A stretch of DNA of 64,000 nt, taken from NCBI GenBank assembly GCA_035652075.1, contig DASREL010000015.1, forward strand, positions 62,001 through 126,000, written 5' to 3'. A model generated the notes under the pieces. It was given only the letters and a program-made list of their open reading frames with translations, searched no databases and was not told the origin of the DNA. This stretch comes from Gp6-AA45 sp035652075 (GTDB taxonomy: Bacteria; Acidobacteriota; Vicinamibacteria; Vicinamibacterales; CAVVIG01). Position 1 is the first letter of the stretch, and each line of letters opens with the position of its first letter. Both the position numbers and the translations under genes were made by a program. Positions 34,952 through 43,833 of the stretch are shown one piece after another.

Positions 34952-36277
34952 GTGTTGAAGCGCGTTTGCCTCTTTTGTTGTGTGTGTCTGGTCGCGGCGT
35001 TTGCCGTCGCGTGCGGCAGTGATACGTCGGCGGCTGGCGGAAACGCGGCCGGTGGCGCCGGTGGCCGTGGCGGCGGACGCGGTGGTCGCGGCGGTCGCGG
35101 TGACGGCGGCCCAGCCCCCGTGGTCGTCGCGAAAGTGACCGCGAAGGATGTGCCCGTCGACATCGCCGCCATCGGCAACGTCGAAGCGTTCACGTCGATC
35201 TCGGTCCGGTCGCAGGTGACGGGACAGCTCGAACGCGCGCTCATCAACGAAGGCGACTTCGTCAAGAAAGGCCAGACGCTGTTCGAGCTCGATCGCCGGC
35301 CGTTCGAAGCGGCGCTGCAGCAGGCCGAAGCGAACGTCGCGACGCGCAAGGCGCTCGAGGCGCAAGCCGAAGCGCAGTTGAACCGCGACGCGGCGACCGC
35401 CGAGTATCAGCAGCTCACCGCCGAGCGCCAGGCGGCACTGCAGCAGCGCGGCATCCTGTCGAAGGACGCGTCGGAACAGGCGCGCGCGCAAGCCGACGCC
35501 ACCAAAGCGCTCGTCGAAGCCGACAAAGCGAACGTCGTCAGCATGAAGGCGCAGCTCGATGCGGCGATCTCCGCGGTCGACACCGCGCGCGTGCAGTTGA
35601 GCTACACGACGATCTCGTCGCCGATCGACGGTCGCACCGGCAACCTCACGGTGAAGACCGGCAACCTCGTCACGGCAAACAACACAGAGTTGATGACGAT
35701 CGCGCAGGTGCAGCCAGTGCTCGTGACGTTTACCGTTCCGGCGGTGCACCTGCCGACCGTGAAGAAGCACATGGCCGACAACGCGCTGCAGGTGACCGCC
35801 ATTCCGCAGGACGCGGAAGCGCAGCCCGCCGTCGGTCACCTGACGTTCGTCGACAACGCGGTCGACATGACCACCGACACGATTCGGCTGAAGGCGCGCT
35901 TCGACAATCCCGATCGCCGCCTGTGGCCGGGACAGTTCGCCCGCGTGTCGCTTCGCCTGACGACGATCCCGAACGCGACCGTCGTGCCCTCGCAGGCGGT
36001 GCAGACCGGACAGGACGGCCAGTACGTCTTCGTCGTCAAGCCGGACAACACCGTCGAGCAGCGCACCATCAACGTCGGGCAGCGTGTTGCTGATGACACG
36101 GTGATCGAAAAAGGTCTCAAGCCTGGCGAGACGGTCGTCACCGAAGGCCAACTGCGCCTCGAACCCGGATCGCGCGTGACGACAGACCTCAGCGGACAAC
36201 CCGGACGTGGCAATCGCGGCGGCGGTGGACGTCGCGGCGGCGGTCAGGGTCAGGGCGGCGGTCAGGGTCGTTCGTAG
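34952..36277 (+). CDS. RND efflux membrane fusion (adaptor) protein, lipoprotein
   Basis: Periplasmic adaptor of an RND pump, about 441 residues. GTG 34952 gives the lipoprotein signal VCLVAAFAVAC. After a Gly/Arg-rich linker (about 30-55) come the barrel-sandwich hybrid (SVRSQVTGQLERALINEGDFVKKGQ), an alpha-helical hairpin (about 105-175), the second lipoyl half (YTTISSPIDGRTGNL) and the beta-barrel and membrane-proximal domains. It ends with another Gly/Arg/Gln-rich tail. It is followed by two RND pumps, as in MdtABC, but no TolC-type gene is adjacent. Confidence 0.93.
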   Translation: MLKRVCLFCCVCLVAAFAVACGSDTSAAGGNAAGGAGGRGGGRGGRGGRGDGGPAPVVVAKVTAKDVPVDIAAIGNVEAFTSISVRSQVTGQLERALINEGDFVKKGQTLFELDRRPFEAALQQAEANVATRKALEAQAEAQLNRDAATAEYQQLTAERQAALQQRGILSKDASEQARAQADATKALVEADKANVVSMKAQLDAAISAVDTARVQLSYTTISSPIDGRTGNLTVKTGNLVTANNTELMTIAQVQPVLVTFTVPAVHLPTVKKHMADNALQVTAIPQDAEAQPAVGHLTFVDNAVDMTTDTIRLKARFDNPDRRLWPGQFARVSLRLTTIPNATVVPSQAVQTGQDGQYVFVVKPDNTVEQRTINVGQRVADDTVIEKGLKPGETVVTEGQLRLEPGSRVTTDLSGQPGRGNRGGGGRRGGGQGQGGGQGRS

Positions 36278-36321
36278 GGCGGGGCTTTAGTCCCGCCGGA
36301 CGCCGGCTCCAAAGAGCCGGC
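36278..36321 (+). repeat. Two palindromic units between adaptor and pump genes
   Basis: Unit one starts directly after the adaptor stop: GGCGGG-N8-CCCGCC (36278-36297). Unit two has arms GCCGGCTC/GAGCCGGC (36302-36321) followed by CTACATT, as in the unit at 5317. These are REP-like elements and could also act as RNA hairpins between the two genes. Confidence 0.75.
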
Positions 36322-36331
36322 CTACATTCTC

Positions 36332-39300
36332 ATGAACATCTCCGAGATCTTCATTCGTCGTCCGATCGCGACATCGCTGTTGATGCTCGCAATCGCGATG
36401 TTTGGCGTCATCGCGTATCGCGCGCTGCCGGTCAGCGATCTGCCGCAGGTCGACTATCCGACGCTCAACGTCAACGCCAGCCTGCCCGGCGCGGATCCCG
36501 GAACGATGGCGTCGTCGGTCGCGAGCCCGCTCGAACGGCAGTTCACGACGATTGCCGGTCTCGACTCGATGGTCTCGCGCAGCGGCAGCGGCGGCACCAA
36601 CATCACGCTGCAGTTCACCCTCGACCGCGACATCGACAGCGCGACGACGGACGTGCAGACGGCGATCAACGCCGTGATGCCGCTGTTGCCGGCGGGCATG
36701 CCGTCGGCGCCGTCCTTCCGCAAGAACAATCCGAACGACGATCCCATTGTGACGATCAACGTCACCAGCGACACGCTGCCGCTGAACGTGCTCGACGATT
36801 ACGCCGAGGTGACGCTCGCGCCGCGCATGTCGATGGTCAACGGCGTGTCGCAGGTCTCGGTGATGGGCGCGGCGAAGTACGCCGTCCGGGTGCAGCTCGA
36901 TCCGGAAAAGCTCCACGCGCAGAAGATTGGCATCAACGAAGTCGACACCGCGCTGACGAACTGGAACGTCAACCTGCCGACCGGCCAGTTGTTCGGGCCG
37001 CAGTCGACCTACAACATCAAGGCCGGCGGTCAATTGATGAACGCCGACGCGTTCAAGCCGGTGATCGTGACGTACCGCAACGGCTCGCCGGTGCGACTCG
37101 ATCAAATCGCGACGGTCAGCGACAGCGTCGAGAACGTGTTCAACGGCAACTGGTTCTATACGAAGGACGCGAACGGCAAGCCGCGCATCCAGCGTTCGAT
37201 CATGCTGCAGGTGCGCCGGCAGCCGGGGACGAACACGATCGAAGTCGCCGACGCCGTCCGCGAATTGCTGCCGACGTTTCAGGCGACGATGCCGCCTGCG
37301 GTCAAGCTGACGCCGCGCCAGGATCGGTCGCGCACCATCCGCGCCGCCTTCAAGGACATCCAGATCACGATGCTCGTGACGCTGATCCTCGTCGTCGCGG
37401 TCATCTGGCTGTTCCTGCACAACGGTTCGGCGACGCTGATTCCCGCGCTCGCGCTGCCCTTCTCCATCCTCGGCACGTTTGCCGTGATGCAGATGCTGCA
37501 CTTCAGCCTCAACAACCTGTCGATGATGGCGCTGATCCTCTCGATCGGTTTCGTCGTCGACGACGCGATCGTGATGCTCGAGAACATCGTCCGCCACATG
37601 GAGGCGGGCGAGAAACCGTTCGAAGCGGCGCTCAAGGGATCGCAGGAAATCGGCTTCACGATTCTCACCATGACGACGTCGCTCGCCGCCGTCTTCATCC
37701 CGATTCTCTTCATGAGCGGCATTCTCGGACGTCTGTTCCGCGAATTCGCCGTCACGATCACGACGGCGATTCTCATTTCCGGCGTCGTGTCGGTCACGTT
37801 GACGCCGATGCTGTGCAGCCGCTTCCTGCGCGTCGTGCACACGAAGAAGGGGTTTGCGGGGCTGATGGATCGCGCGTTCGACGCGCTGCTCGTCGGCTAC
37901 GAGAAGAGCCTGCGCCTCGTGCTCCGCTTCCGTCTGGCGATGATGATCATGTTCTTCGTCGTGCTCTGGGCGACGATGCACATGTTCAACGTCGTGCAGA
38001 CCGGGTTCATCCCCGACGAAGACCGCGATTCGATGTTCGTCAACCTGCAGGCGGCGCAAGGCACGTCGTTCTACGACATGGCGAAGTGGACGCAGCAGGT
38101 TGCCGACATCGTCATCCGCAACAAGTACGTCGACTCGTTCATGGCGAGCGTCGGCGGCGGTCCTGGCGGCGGCGGCAGCGGCGGCGGCGTCAACAACGGC
38201 CGCATCATGGTGCAGCTCGTTCCGCGCGCCGAGCGCGACATGTCGGCGCAGCAGATCGCGCAGCAGCTGCGTCCCCAGCTGCTGCGGTTCCCCGGCTTCC
38301 GCGGCTTCGTCGGCCTGCCGCCGTCGTTGCAGATCGGCGGCCGCATGGGCAACCAGAACTTCAGCATCATGATGCAGTCGATGGACACCGACCTGCTCTA
38401 CCAGTGGGGACCGGTCCTCGAGCAGGCGATTTCGGCCGAAGTCGGCGAAGTGCAGGACGTCTCCACCGATATGGAGATGAAGAGCCCGCGCGTCAACCTC
38501 GTGATCGATCGCGACAAGGCGGCGGCGACGGGACTCAATGCCACGCTGATTCAGAACTCGCTCTACGACGCGCTCGGACCGAAGTGGTCGTCGACGATTT
38601 ACGGCGCGACATCGCAGTACAAAGTGCTCGTCGAGCTCGACCCGAAGTACCAAGGCGCCGTCGATTCGCTCGAGAAAGTCGCGTTCCGATCGCCGGCCGG
38701 CATGCTGGTGCCGCTTGAATCGGTCGTGAAGTTCAAGGAAACGGTGGGTCCGCAGTCGATCAACCACAGCGGCCAGCTGCCGTCGGTGTCGGTGTCGTTC
38801 GGCCTGCGTCCGGGCGTGTCGCTGGGCGCCGCAACCGCGCACATCAAGCAGGTTGCGGATCGCGTGCTGCCGGCCACGATCACGACGAGCTTCGAGGGTC
38901 AGGCGAAAGTCTTCCAGCAGTCGATGAGCAACCTCACGCTGCTGCTCGTCGTCGCGATCGGTGTCGTCTACATCGTCCTCGGCGCGCTCTACGAGAGCTA
39001 CATCCACCCGATCACGATTCTCTCCGGTCTGCCGTCGGCCGGCCTGGGCGCGCTCGTGACGCTGTACCTCTTCGGCAACGAGCTGAACATCTACTCGTTC
39101 GTCGGACTCGTGATGCTGATCGGCATCGTCAAGAAAAACGCGATCATGCAGATCGATTTCGCGCTCGAAGCCGAGCGCAAACACAACAAGGCGCCGGTCG
39201 AGGCGATTTTCGAAGGCTGCATCATCCGCTTCCGGCCGATCATGATGACGACGCTCGCCGCGCTCCTCGGCGCGCTGCCGATCGCGCTCGGATACGGCGC

Positions 39301-39460
39301 GGGCGGCGAATCACGGCGTCCGCTGGGCCTCGCGGTCGTCGGCGGACTGATGGTGTCGCAGTTGATCACGCTGTACCTGACGCCGGTCGTGTACACCTAC
39401 ATGGCCAGCATTTTCAAAACACGGAAGATTGCCCAGGTTGCTCCGCAGCCGCTCGCCTAA
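36332..39460 (+). CDS. RND multidrug efflux permease (MdtB-like)
   Basis: Proton-driven trimeric inner-membrane pump of 1042 residues. The start MNISEIFIRRPIATSLLMLAI is the family opening. Proton-relay aspartates are in GFVVDDAIVMLEN in helix 4, followed by large porter domains, the second half helix IYSFVGLVMLIGIVKKNAIMQIDFA and the C-terminal helices. It is separated by 14 bp from a second, homologous permease, as in MdtB/MdtC pairs that form a heterotrimer. A Gly-rich loop GGGPGGGGSGGG near residue 610 is unusual. Confidence 0.95.
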   Translation: MNISEIFIRRPIATSLLMLAIAMFGVIAYRALPVSDLPQVDYPTLNVNASLPGADPGTMASSVASPLERQFTTIAGLDSMVSRSGSGGTNITLQFTLDRDIDSATTDVQTAINAVMPLLPAGMPSAPSFRKNNPNDDPIVTINVTSDTLPLNVLDDYAEVTLAPRMSMVNGVSQVSVMGAAKYAVRVQLDPEKLHAQKIGINEVDTALTNWNVNLPTGQLFGPQSTYNIKAGGQLMNADAFKPVIVTYRNGSPVRLDQIATVSDSVENVFNGNWFYTKDANGKPRIQRSIMLQVRRQPGTNTIEVADAVRELLPTFQATMPPAVKLTPRQDRSRTIRAAFKDIQITMLVTLILVVAVIWLFLHNGSATLIPALALPFSILGTFAVMQMLHFSLNNLSMMALILSIGFVVDDAIVMLENIVRHMEAGEKPFEAALKGSQEIGFTILTMTTSLAAVFIPILFMSGILGRLFREFAVTITTAILISGVVSVTLTPMLCSRFLRVVHTKKGFAGLMDRAFDALLVGYEKSLRLVLRFRLAMMIMFFVVLWATMHMFNVVQTGFIPDEDRDSMFVNLQAAQGTSFYDMAKWTQQVADIVIRNKYVDSFMASVGGGPGGGGSGGGVNNGRIMVQLVPRAERDMSAQQIAQQLRPQLLRFPGFRGFVGLPPSLQIGGRMGNQNFSIMMQSMDTDLLYQWGPVLEQAISAEVGEVQDVSTDMEMKSPRVNLVIDRDKAAATGLNATLIQNSLYDALGPKWSSTIYGATSQYKVLVELDPKYQGAVDSLEKVAFRSPAGMLVPLESVVKFKETVGPQSINHSGQLPSVSVSFGLRPGVSLGAATAHIKQVADRVLPATITTSFEGQAKVFQQSMSNLTLLLVVAIGVVYIVLGALYESYIHPITILSGLPSAGLGALVTLYLFGNELNIYSFVGLVMLIGIVKKNAIMQIDFALEAERKHNKAPVEAIFEGCIIRFRPIMMTTLAALLGALPIALGYGAGGESRRPLGLAVVGGLMVSQLITLYLTPVVYTYMASIFKTRKIAQVAPQPLA

Positions 39461-39474
39461 AGGCTTCGCGCTAC

Positions 39475-42400
39475 ATGAATATCTCTGAAGGATTCATCAA
39501 ACGTCCCATTGCCACCAGTCTCCTGATGGCGGCGATCGCGCTGTTCGGGCTCGTCGCCTACCGGCAGCTGCCGGTCAGCGACTTACCGAACGTCGACTTC
39601 CCCACGCTCCTCGTGACGGCGCAGTTGCCCGGCGCGAGCCCCGAGACGATGGGCGCGTCCGTCGCGACGCCGCTCGAAAATCAGTTCTCGATGATCGCGG
39701 GCCTCGAGTCGATGACATCGGTCAACTCGCTCGGCTCGACGCAGATCACGCTCGAGTTCGATTTGAACCGGTCGCTCGATGGCGCCGCGGTTGACGTGCA
39801 GGCCGCGATCACGCAGGCGGCACGCCTGCTGCCGCAGGGCATGCCGACGCCGCCGACCTTCACGAAAGTGAATCCGGCGGACCAGCCGATCCTGTATCTC
39901 GTCATCACGTCGACGACGGTTCCGCCGTGGACGCTCGACGAGTACGCCGAAACGCGCATCGCGCAGCGCATCTCGATGGTGAGCGGCGTGGCGCAGGTGC
40001 AGGTCCTCGGCTCACAGAAATACGCCGTCCACGCGCAGCTCGATCCGCACAAGCTCGCGTCGCGCCAGATCGGCATCAACGAGGTCGAGAACTCGCTGCG
40101 CGCGTGGAACGTCAACACGCCGACCGGCAGCATCATCGGTCCGCACAAGGCGTTCACGCTGCAGGCCACCGGTCAGCTGATGAACGCCGGCGAGTACAAG
40201 GACATGGTCGTGTCGTATCGCAACGGCGCGCCGGTCCGGCTCGGCGAGCTGGGCGACATCATCGACGGCGTCGAAGATCAGCGCACCGCATCCTGGTTTT
40301 ACGCAAACGGCGAGAGCCAGCGCGCGATCACGCTCGGCATCCAGCGCCAGCCCGGCACGAACACGATTGCCGTCGCCGACGCGGTGAAGGCGCTCTTGCC
40401 GCAGTTCAAACTCGAGCTGCCGCAGAGCGTCCACATGGACGTCCTCTACGATCGCTCTGACACCATCCGCGAGTCGTATCGCGACGTGCAGTTCACGATG
40501 GCGCTGACGCTCGCGCTCGTCATCGCGGTCATCTTCGTGTTCCTACGCAACGTCTGGGCGACGGTCATCCCGAGTTTGGCGCTGCCGTTCTCGATCATCG
40601 GCACCTTCTCGGTGATGTACCTCCTCAATTACAGCCTCGACAACCTGTCGATGATGGCGCTCATCCTCTCGGTCGGCTTCGTCGTCGACGACGCGATCGT
40701 GTTGCTCGAGAACATCTACCGCCACGTCGAGATGGGTGAGGATCCGCTGACGGCGTCGCTCGTCGGATCGAAAGAGATCGGCTTCACGATCGTATCGATG
40801 ACGCTGTCGCTCGCCGCGGTGTTCATCCCGGTGCTCTTCATGGGCGGCGTCCTCGGACGCCTGTTCCGCGAGTTCTCGGTCACGATCTGCGTCGCGATTC
40901 TCATCTCGGGCGTCGTGTCGGTGACGCTGACGCCCATGCTCTGCAGCCGGTTCCTCAAGGGCCACAAACCGGGCCACGCCAAGAAGCCGTCGAAGTTCGA
41001 AGAAGTCACGGAAGGCGCGTTCCAGGCCATGCTTCGCGGCTACGACAAGACGCTGCAGATCGTGTTGAAGCATCGTCCGGCGACGATGCTGGCGTTCGCA
41101 GTCGTCCTCGCGCTGACGGCGTTGCTGTTCGTGCTCGTGCCGAAGGGATTCATTCCGGAACAGGACACCGATCAGATCGCCGTGACGACCGAAGCGGCGC
41201 AGGGCACGGCGTACGACAAGCTGGTCGAGTATCAAGGGCAGATTGCGGAGACGATCGCCAAGGACCCGAACGTCGAAGGCCTCGTCTCGACGATCGGCGG
41301 ACAGGCGGCAAACACGCTCGGCGGACCGAACCTCGGCCAGATCGTCGTCCACCTGAAACCGCGCGGCGACCGCAAGGAACTCGCGAACGACATCATCGAG
41401 AAGCTGCGGCCGGAGCTGTCCGAAGTCACCGGCATGAAGGTCTACATGCAGAACCCGCCGACCGTTCGGATCGGCGGCCAGGTGAGCAAGAGCCTGTATC
41501 AGTACTCGATGCAGTCGCCGGATCGCGAGGCGCTGTACGCGGCCTCGCAGAAGCTCGTGAAGGAAATCGGCGAGAACGTCGATGGCATCGTCGACTTGAC
41601 GAGCGATCTTGCCGTCACGAGCCCGCAAGTGGACGTGCAGATCGATCGCGACAAGGCGGCGGCGCTCGGCGTCACCGCGAACCAGATCGAGAACGCGTTT
41701 TATGACGCGTACGGCCCACGCTGGGTCTCGACGATCTACGCGCCGGTCAACGAATACAAAGTGCTGCTCGAACTCGCGCCGCAATTCCAGGCCGATCCCG
41801 CGGCGCTCTCGCTCCTCTACTTCAAGGTGACGCCAAACAGTGGGACCGGGGGGGCGGGCGCAGGAACGACCGCCGCAGCGGCGGCCGGAGCAGCAGCCCT
41901 GGCAGGCGGCGGTGGCGGTGTGACGCCGGCGCGCGCGAACAACTTCGGCGGCACGCAGCTCACCGAATCCGCTGGCACCGTTGTACCGCTCGATACGCTC
42001 GCAAAAACGACGCAGGTCGTCGGGCCGCAGACGGTCGCGCACAAAGGTCAGTTGCCGGCCGTGACGATCTCGTTCGGCCTGAAGCCGGGCGCATCGCTGG
42101 GCGCCGTGCTCACGAAGGTCCGCGAAGTCGCTGATGCGACGCTGCCCGAAGGCGTCAGCGGTCAGTTCGAAGGCGCGGCGAAAGCGTTCCAGAGCTCGCT
42201 GGGCAACCTCGCGATCCTGCTCGTCATCGCGGTCATGGTCGTCTACATCGTTCTCGGCATCCTGTACGAGAGCTACATCCACCCGCTGACGATTCTGTCC
42301 GGTCTGCCGTCAGCGGCGTTCGGCGCGCTCGTGACGTTGCTCCTGTTCCACATGGATCTCAACATCTACGCGTTCGTCGGCATGATCATGCTGATCGGGA

Positions 42401-42744
42401 TCGTCGAGAAAAACGCGATCATGCAGATCGACTTCGCGCTCGAAGCGGAGCGCGCCGGCAATTCGCCGGAACAGGCGATCTATCAGGGCTGCTTGATTCG
42501 GTTCCGACCGATCATGATGACGACGATGGCCGCGCTGCTCGGCGCGGTGCCGATCGCGGTCGGGTACGGCGCCGGTGGCGAAGCGCGGCAGCCGCTCGGC
42601 CTCGTCGTCGTCGGTGGTCTCGTGTTCTCGCAGCTTGTGACGCTGTATCTGACGCCGGTCGTTTACACGTATATGGCCCAGGTGCAGGCGTGGATCGGAA
42701 GCCGGCAAAAGAAGACCACGACGGTGCCGGCAGTCAGCCATTAG
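39475..42744 (+). CDS. RND multidrug efflux permease (MdtC-like)
   Basis: 1089 residues with the same domain order as its neighbour: MNISEGFIKRPIATSLLMAAI, GFVVDDAIVLLEN, and the closing helix IYAFVGMIMLIGIVEKNAIMQIDFA. It differs by an insertion of about 45 residues, very rich in Gly, Ala and Thr (encoded around 41830-41945), within a periplasmic subdomain. Together with the previous protein it probably forms the pump. The gene ends in a 7-bp tandem repeat. Confidence 0.95.
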   Translation: MNISEGFIKRPIATSLLMAAIALFGLVAYRQLPVSDLPNVDFPTLLVTAQLPGASPETMGASVATPLENQFSMIAGLESMTSVNSLGSTQITLEFDLNRSLDGAAVDVQAAITQAARLLPQGMPTPPTFTKVNPADQPILYLVITSTTVPPWTLDEYAETRIAQRISMVSGVAQVQVLGSQKYAVHAQLDPHKLASRQIGINEVENSLRAWNVNTPTGSIIGPHKAFTLQATGQLMNAGEYKDMVVSYRNGAPVRLGELGDIIDGVEDQRTASWFYANGESQRAITLGIQRQPGTNTIAVADAVKALLPQFKLELPQSVHMDVLYDRSDTIRESYRDVQFTMALTLALVIAVIFVFLRNVWATVIPSLALPFSIIGTFSVMYLLNYSLDNLSMMALILSVGFVVDDAIVLLENIYRHVEMGEDPLTASLVGSKEIGFTIVSMTLSLAAVFIPVLFMGGVLGRLFREFSVTICVAILISGVVSVTLTPMLCSRFLKGHKPGHAKKPSKFEEVTEGAFQAMLRGYDKTLQIVLKHRPATMLAFAVVLALTALLFVLVPKGFIPEQDTDQIAVTTEAAQGTAYDKLVEYQGQIAETIAKDPNVEGLVSTIGGQAANTLGGPNLGQIVVHLKPRGDRKELANDIIEKLRPELSEVTGMKVYMQNPPTVRIGGQVSKSLYQYSMQSPDREALYAASQKLVKEIGENVDGIVDLTSDLAVTSPQVDVQIDRDKAAALGVTANQIENAFYDAYGPRWVSTIYAPVNEYKVLLELAPQFQADPAALSLLYFKVTPNSGTGGAGAGTTAAAAAGAAALAGGGGGVTPARANNFGGTQLTESAGTVVPLDTLAKTTQVVGPQTVAHKGQLPAVTISFGLKPGASLGAVLTKVREVADATLPEGVSGQFEGAAKAFQSSLGNLAILLVIAVMVVYIVLGILYESYIHPLTILSGLPSAAFGALVTLLLFHMDLNIYAFVGMIMLIGIVEKNAIMQIDFALEAERAGNSPEQAIYQGCLIRFRPIMMTTMAALLGAVPIAVGYGAGGEARQPLGLVVVGGLVFSQLVTLYLTPVVYTYMAQVQAWIGSRQKKTTTVPAVSH

Positions 42745-42796
42745 CACTTGGGATTTAGCACTTAGCACTTAGCATTTACCATTTAGCATTTAGCCT
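42741..42796 (+). repeat. 7-bp tandem repeat (TTAGCAC family) after the RND operon
   Basis: Eight 7-bp units: TTAGCAC, TTGGGAT, TTAGCAC, TTAGCAC, TTAGCAT, TTACCAT, TTAGCAT, TTAGCCT. The pump's stop codon TAG (42742-42744) lies in the first unit. Two TTAGCCY units also occur at about 31242-31255. Confidence 0.9.
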
Positions 42797-42831
42797 TCGT
42801 AGGCACAGGTTCTGCACATCTCATCGTCGAG

Positions 42832-43833
42832 ATGCGCAGGAGCTGTGCCGTTCTGTTATTGGGAGTCGTTGCTGTTGTCGCGCAGGCCTTCAGGCCTGCC
42901 CCGCCCAGGCGCGCCCACAAACCGGTTCCGCCGAAACGCGTCACCGCTCCGCCGCCGCTGCCGTGCGGCGACTATCTCGGATTTCAAGTCCTGCTCGATC
43001 GTCAGGGCTTCTCCACCGGCGAGATCGACGGTAAGCCCGGGGACAACTTCACGCACGCGATCATCGCGATGCAGCAGGCGCGGCAGGTACCGCTGACGAC
43101 GCAACCCGACTGCGATACGTGGCACGCATTGGGCGGGGATACGGCTGATCCGGTGCTGACGACCTATACCGTCACCGCTGACGATCTGAAAGGGCCGTTC
43201 GAAAAGCGAATCCCGGCAAACCTCGTCGAACAGGCGAAGCTGCCATCGCTCGGCTATCGGTCGCCGCTCGAGGAAATCGCCGAGCGATTCCATACGTCGC
43301 CCGCCCTGCTGGAACAGTTGAATCACAACGCGCCGCTGACCGACGGTCGCGAGCTGCGAGTGCCGAACGTGCCACCGTTCGATCCCCGGGTCAGACCGAA
43401 GTCAGACTCGGGTCAGACCTCGGCCGACATTGCGATCCAGGTGTCGCGCGAAGAATCGGCGTTACGCGTGACGCGCGCTGATGGATCGCTGGTCTTCTTT
43501 GCGCCGGTGACGACCGGGAGCATCCACGATCCGCTCCCCGTGGGCGACTGGACGGTGACCGGCGTCGATTGGCATCCGGTGTTTCATTACAACCCGAAAC
43601 TGTTCTGGGATGCGAAGGCGACCGACACGCGCGCAACGCTGAAGCCCGGACCGAACAATCCGGTCGGCGTCGTCTGGATTTCGCTCAACCTCGAACACTA
43701 CGGCCTGCACGGCACGCCGGAGCCGGGACACATCGGGCACACCGAATCACATGGGTGCGTGCGCATGACGAACTGGGACGCCGTGCGTGTCGCGTCGCTC
43801 GTCAAGCGCGGCACCCCGGTCACGTTCAAGTGA
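42832..43833 (+). CDS. L,D-transpeptidase (YkuD) with peptidoglycan-binding and LysM-like regions
   Basis: 333-residue envelope enzyme that forms 3-3 cross-links or attaches lipoproteins. The order is signal peptide (1-18), PG-binding helix bundle (about 45-95: FQVLLDRQGFSTGEIDGKPG), a LysM-like stretch (about 110-180), and the YkuD domain with HTESHGCVRMTNWD and catalytic Cys309. A palindromic unit (42882-42899) codes exactly for the signal-peptide cleavage region, AQAFRPA, and a GTCAGAC-family repeat (43388-43423) codes for the linker KSDSGQT before the catalytic domain. Its stop overlaps the M23 gene start. Confidence 0.95.
   Translation: MRRSCAVLLLGVVAVVAQAFRPAPPRRAHKPVPPKRVTAPPPLPCGDYLGFQVLLDRQGFSTGEIDGKPGDNFTHAIIAMQQARQVPLTTQPDCDTWHALGGDTADPVLTTYTVTADDLKGPFEKRIPANLVEQAKLPSLGYRSPLEEIAERFHTSPALLEQLNHNAPLTDGRELRVPNVPPFDPRVRPKSDSGQTSADIAIQVSREESALRVTRADGSLVFFAPVTTGSIHDPLPVGDWTVTGVDWHPVFHYNPKLFWDAKATDTRATLKPGPNNPVGVVWISLNLEHYGLHGTPEPGHIGHTESHGCVRMTNWDAVRVASLVKRGTPVTFK
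42882..42899 (+). repeat. Palindromic unit in the L,D-transpeptidase signal sequence
   Basis: GCAGGCCT-TC-AGGCCTGC, same arms as 33165-33182. Translated across the likely signal peptidase site (VVA-QAFRPA). Confidence 0.85.
43388..43423 (+). repeat. GTCAGAC-family repeat in the transpeptidase linker
   Basis: GGGTCAGACC, GTCAGACTCG and GGGTCAGACCT follow each other in frame and code for RVRPKSDSGQTS. The same core forms the repeats at 29059-29106. Confidence 0.75.

Noticed and set aside
36287..39184. Long minus-strand open frame (965 codons) opposite the first RND pump
   Set aside because: It mirrors the pump gene, is rich in Arg, His and Asp as antisense of GC-rich codons usually is, and has no recognisable domain or ribosome site.
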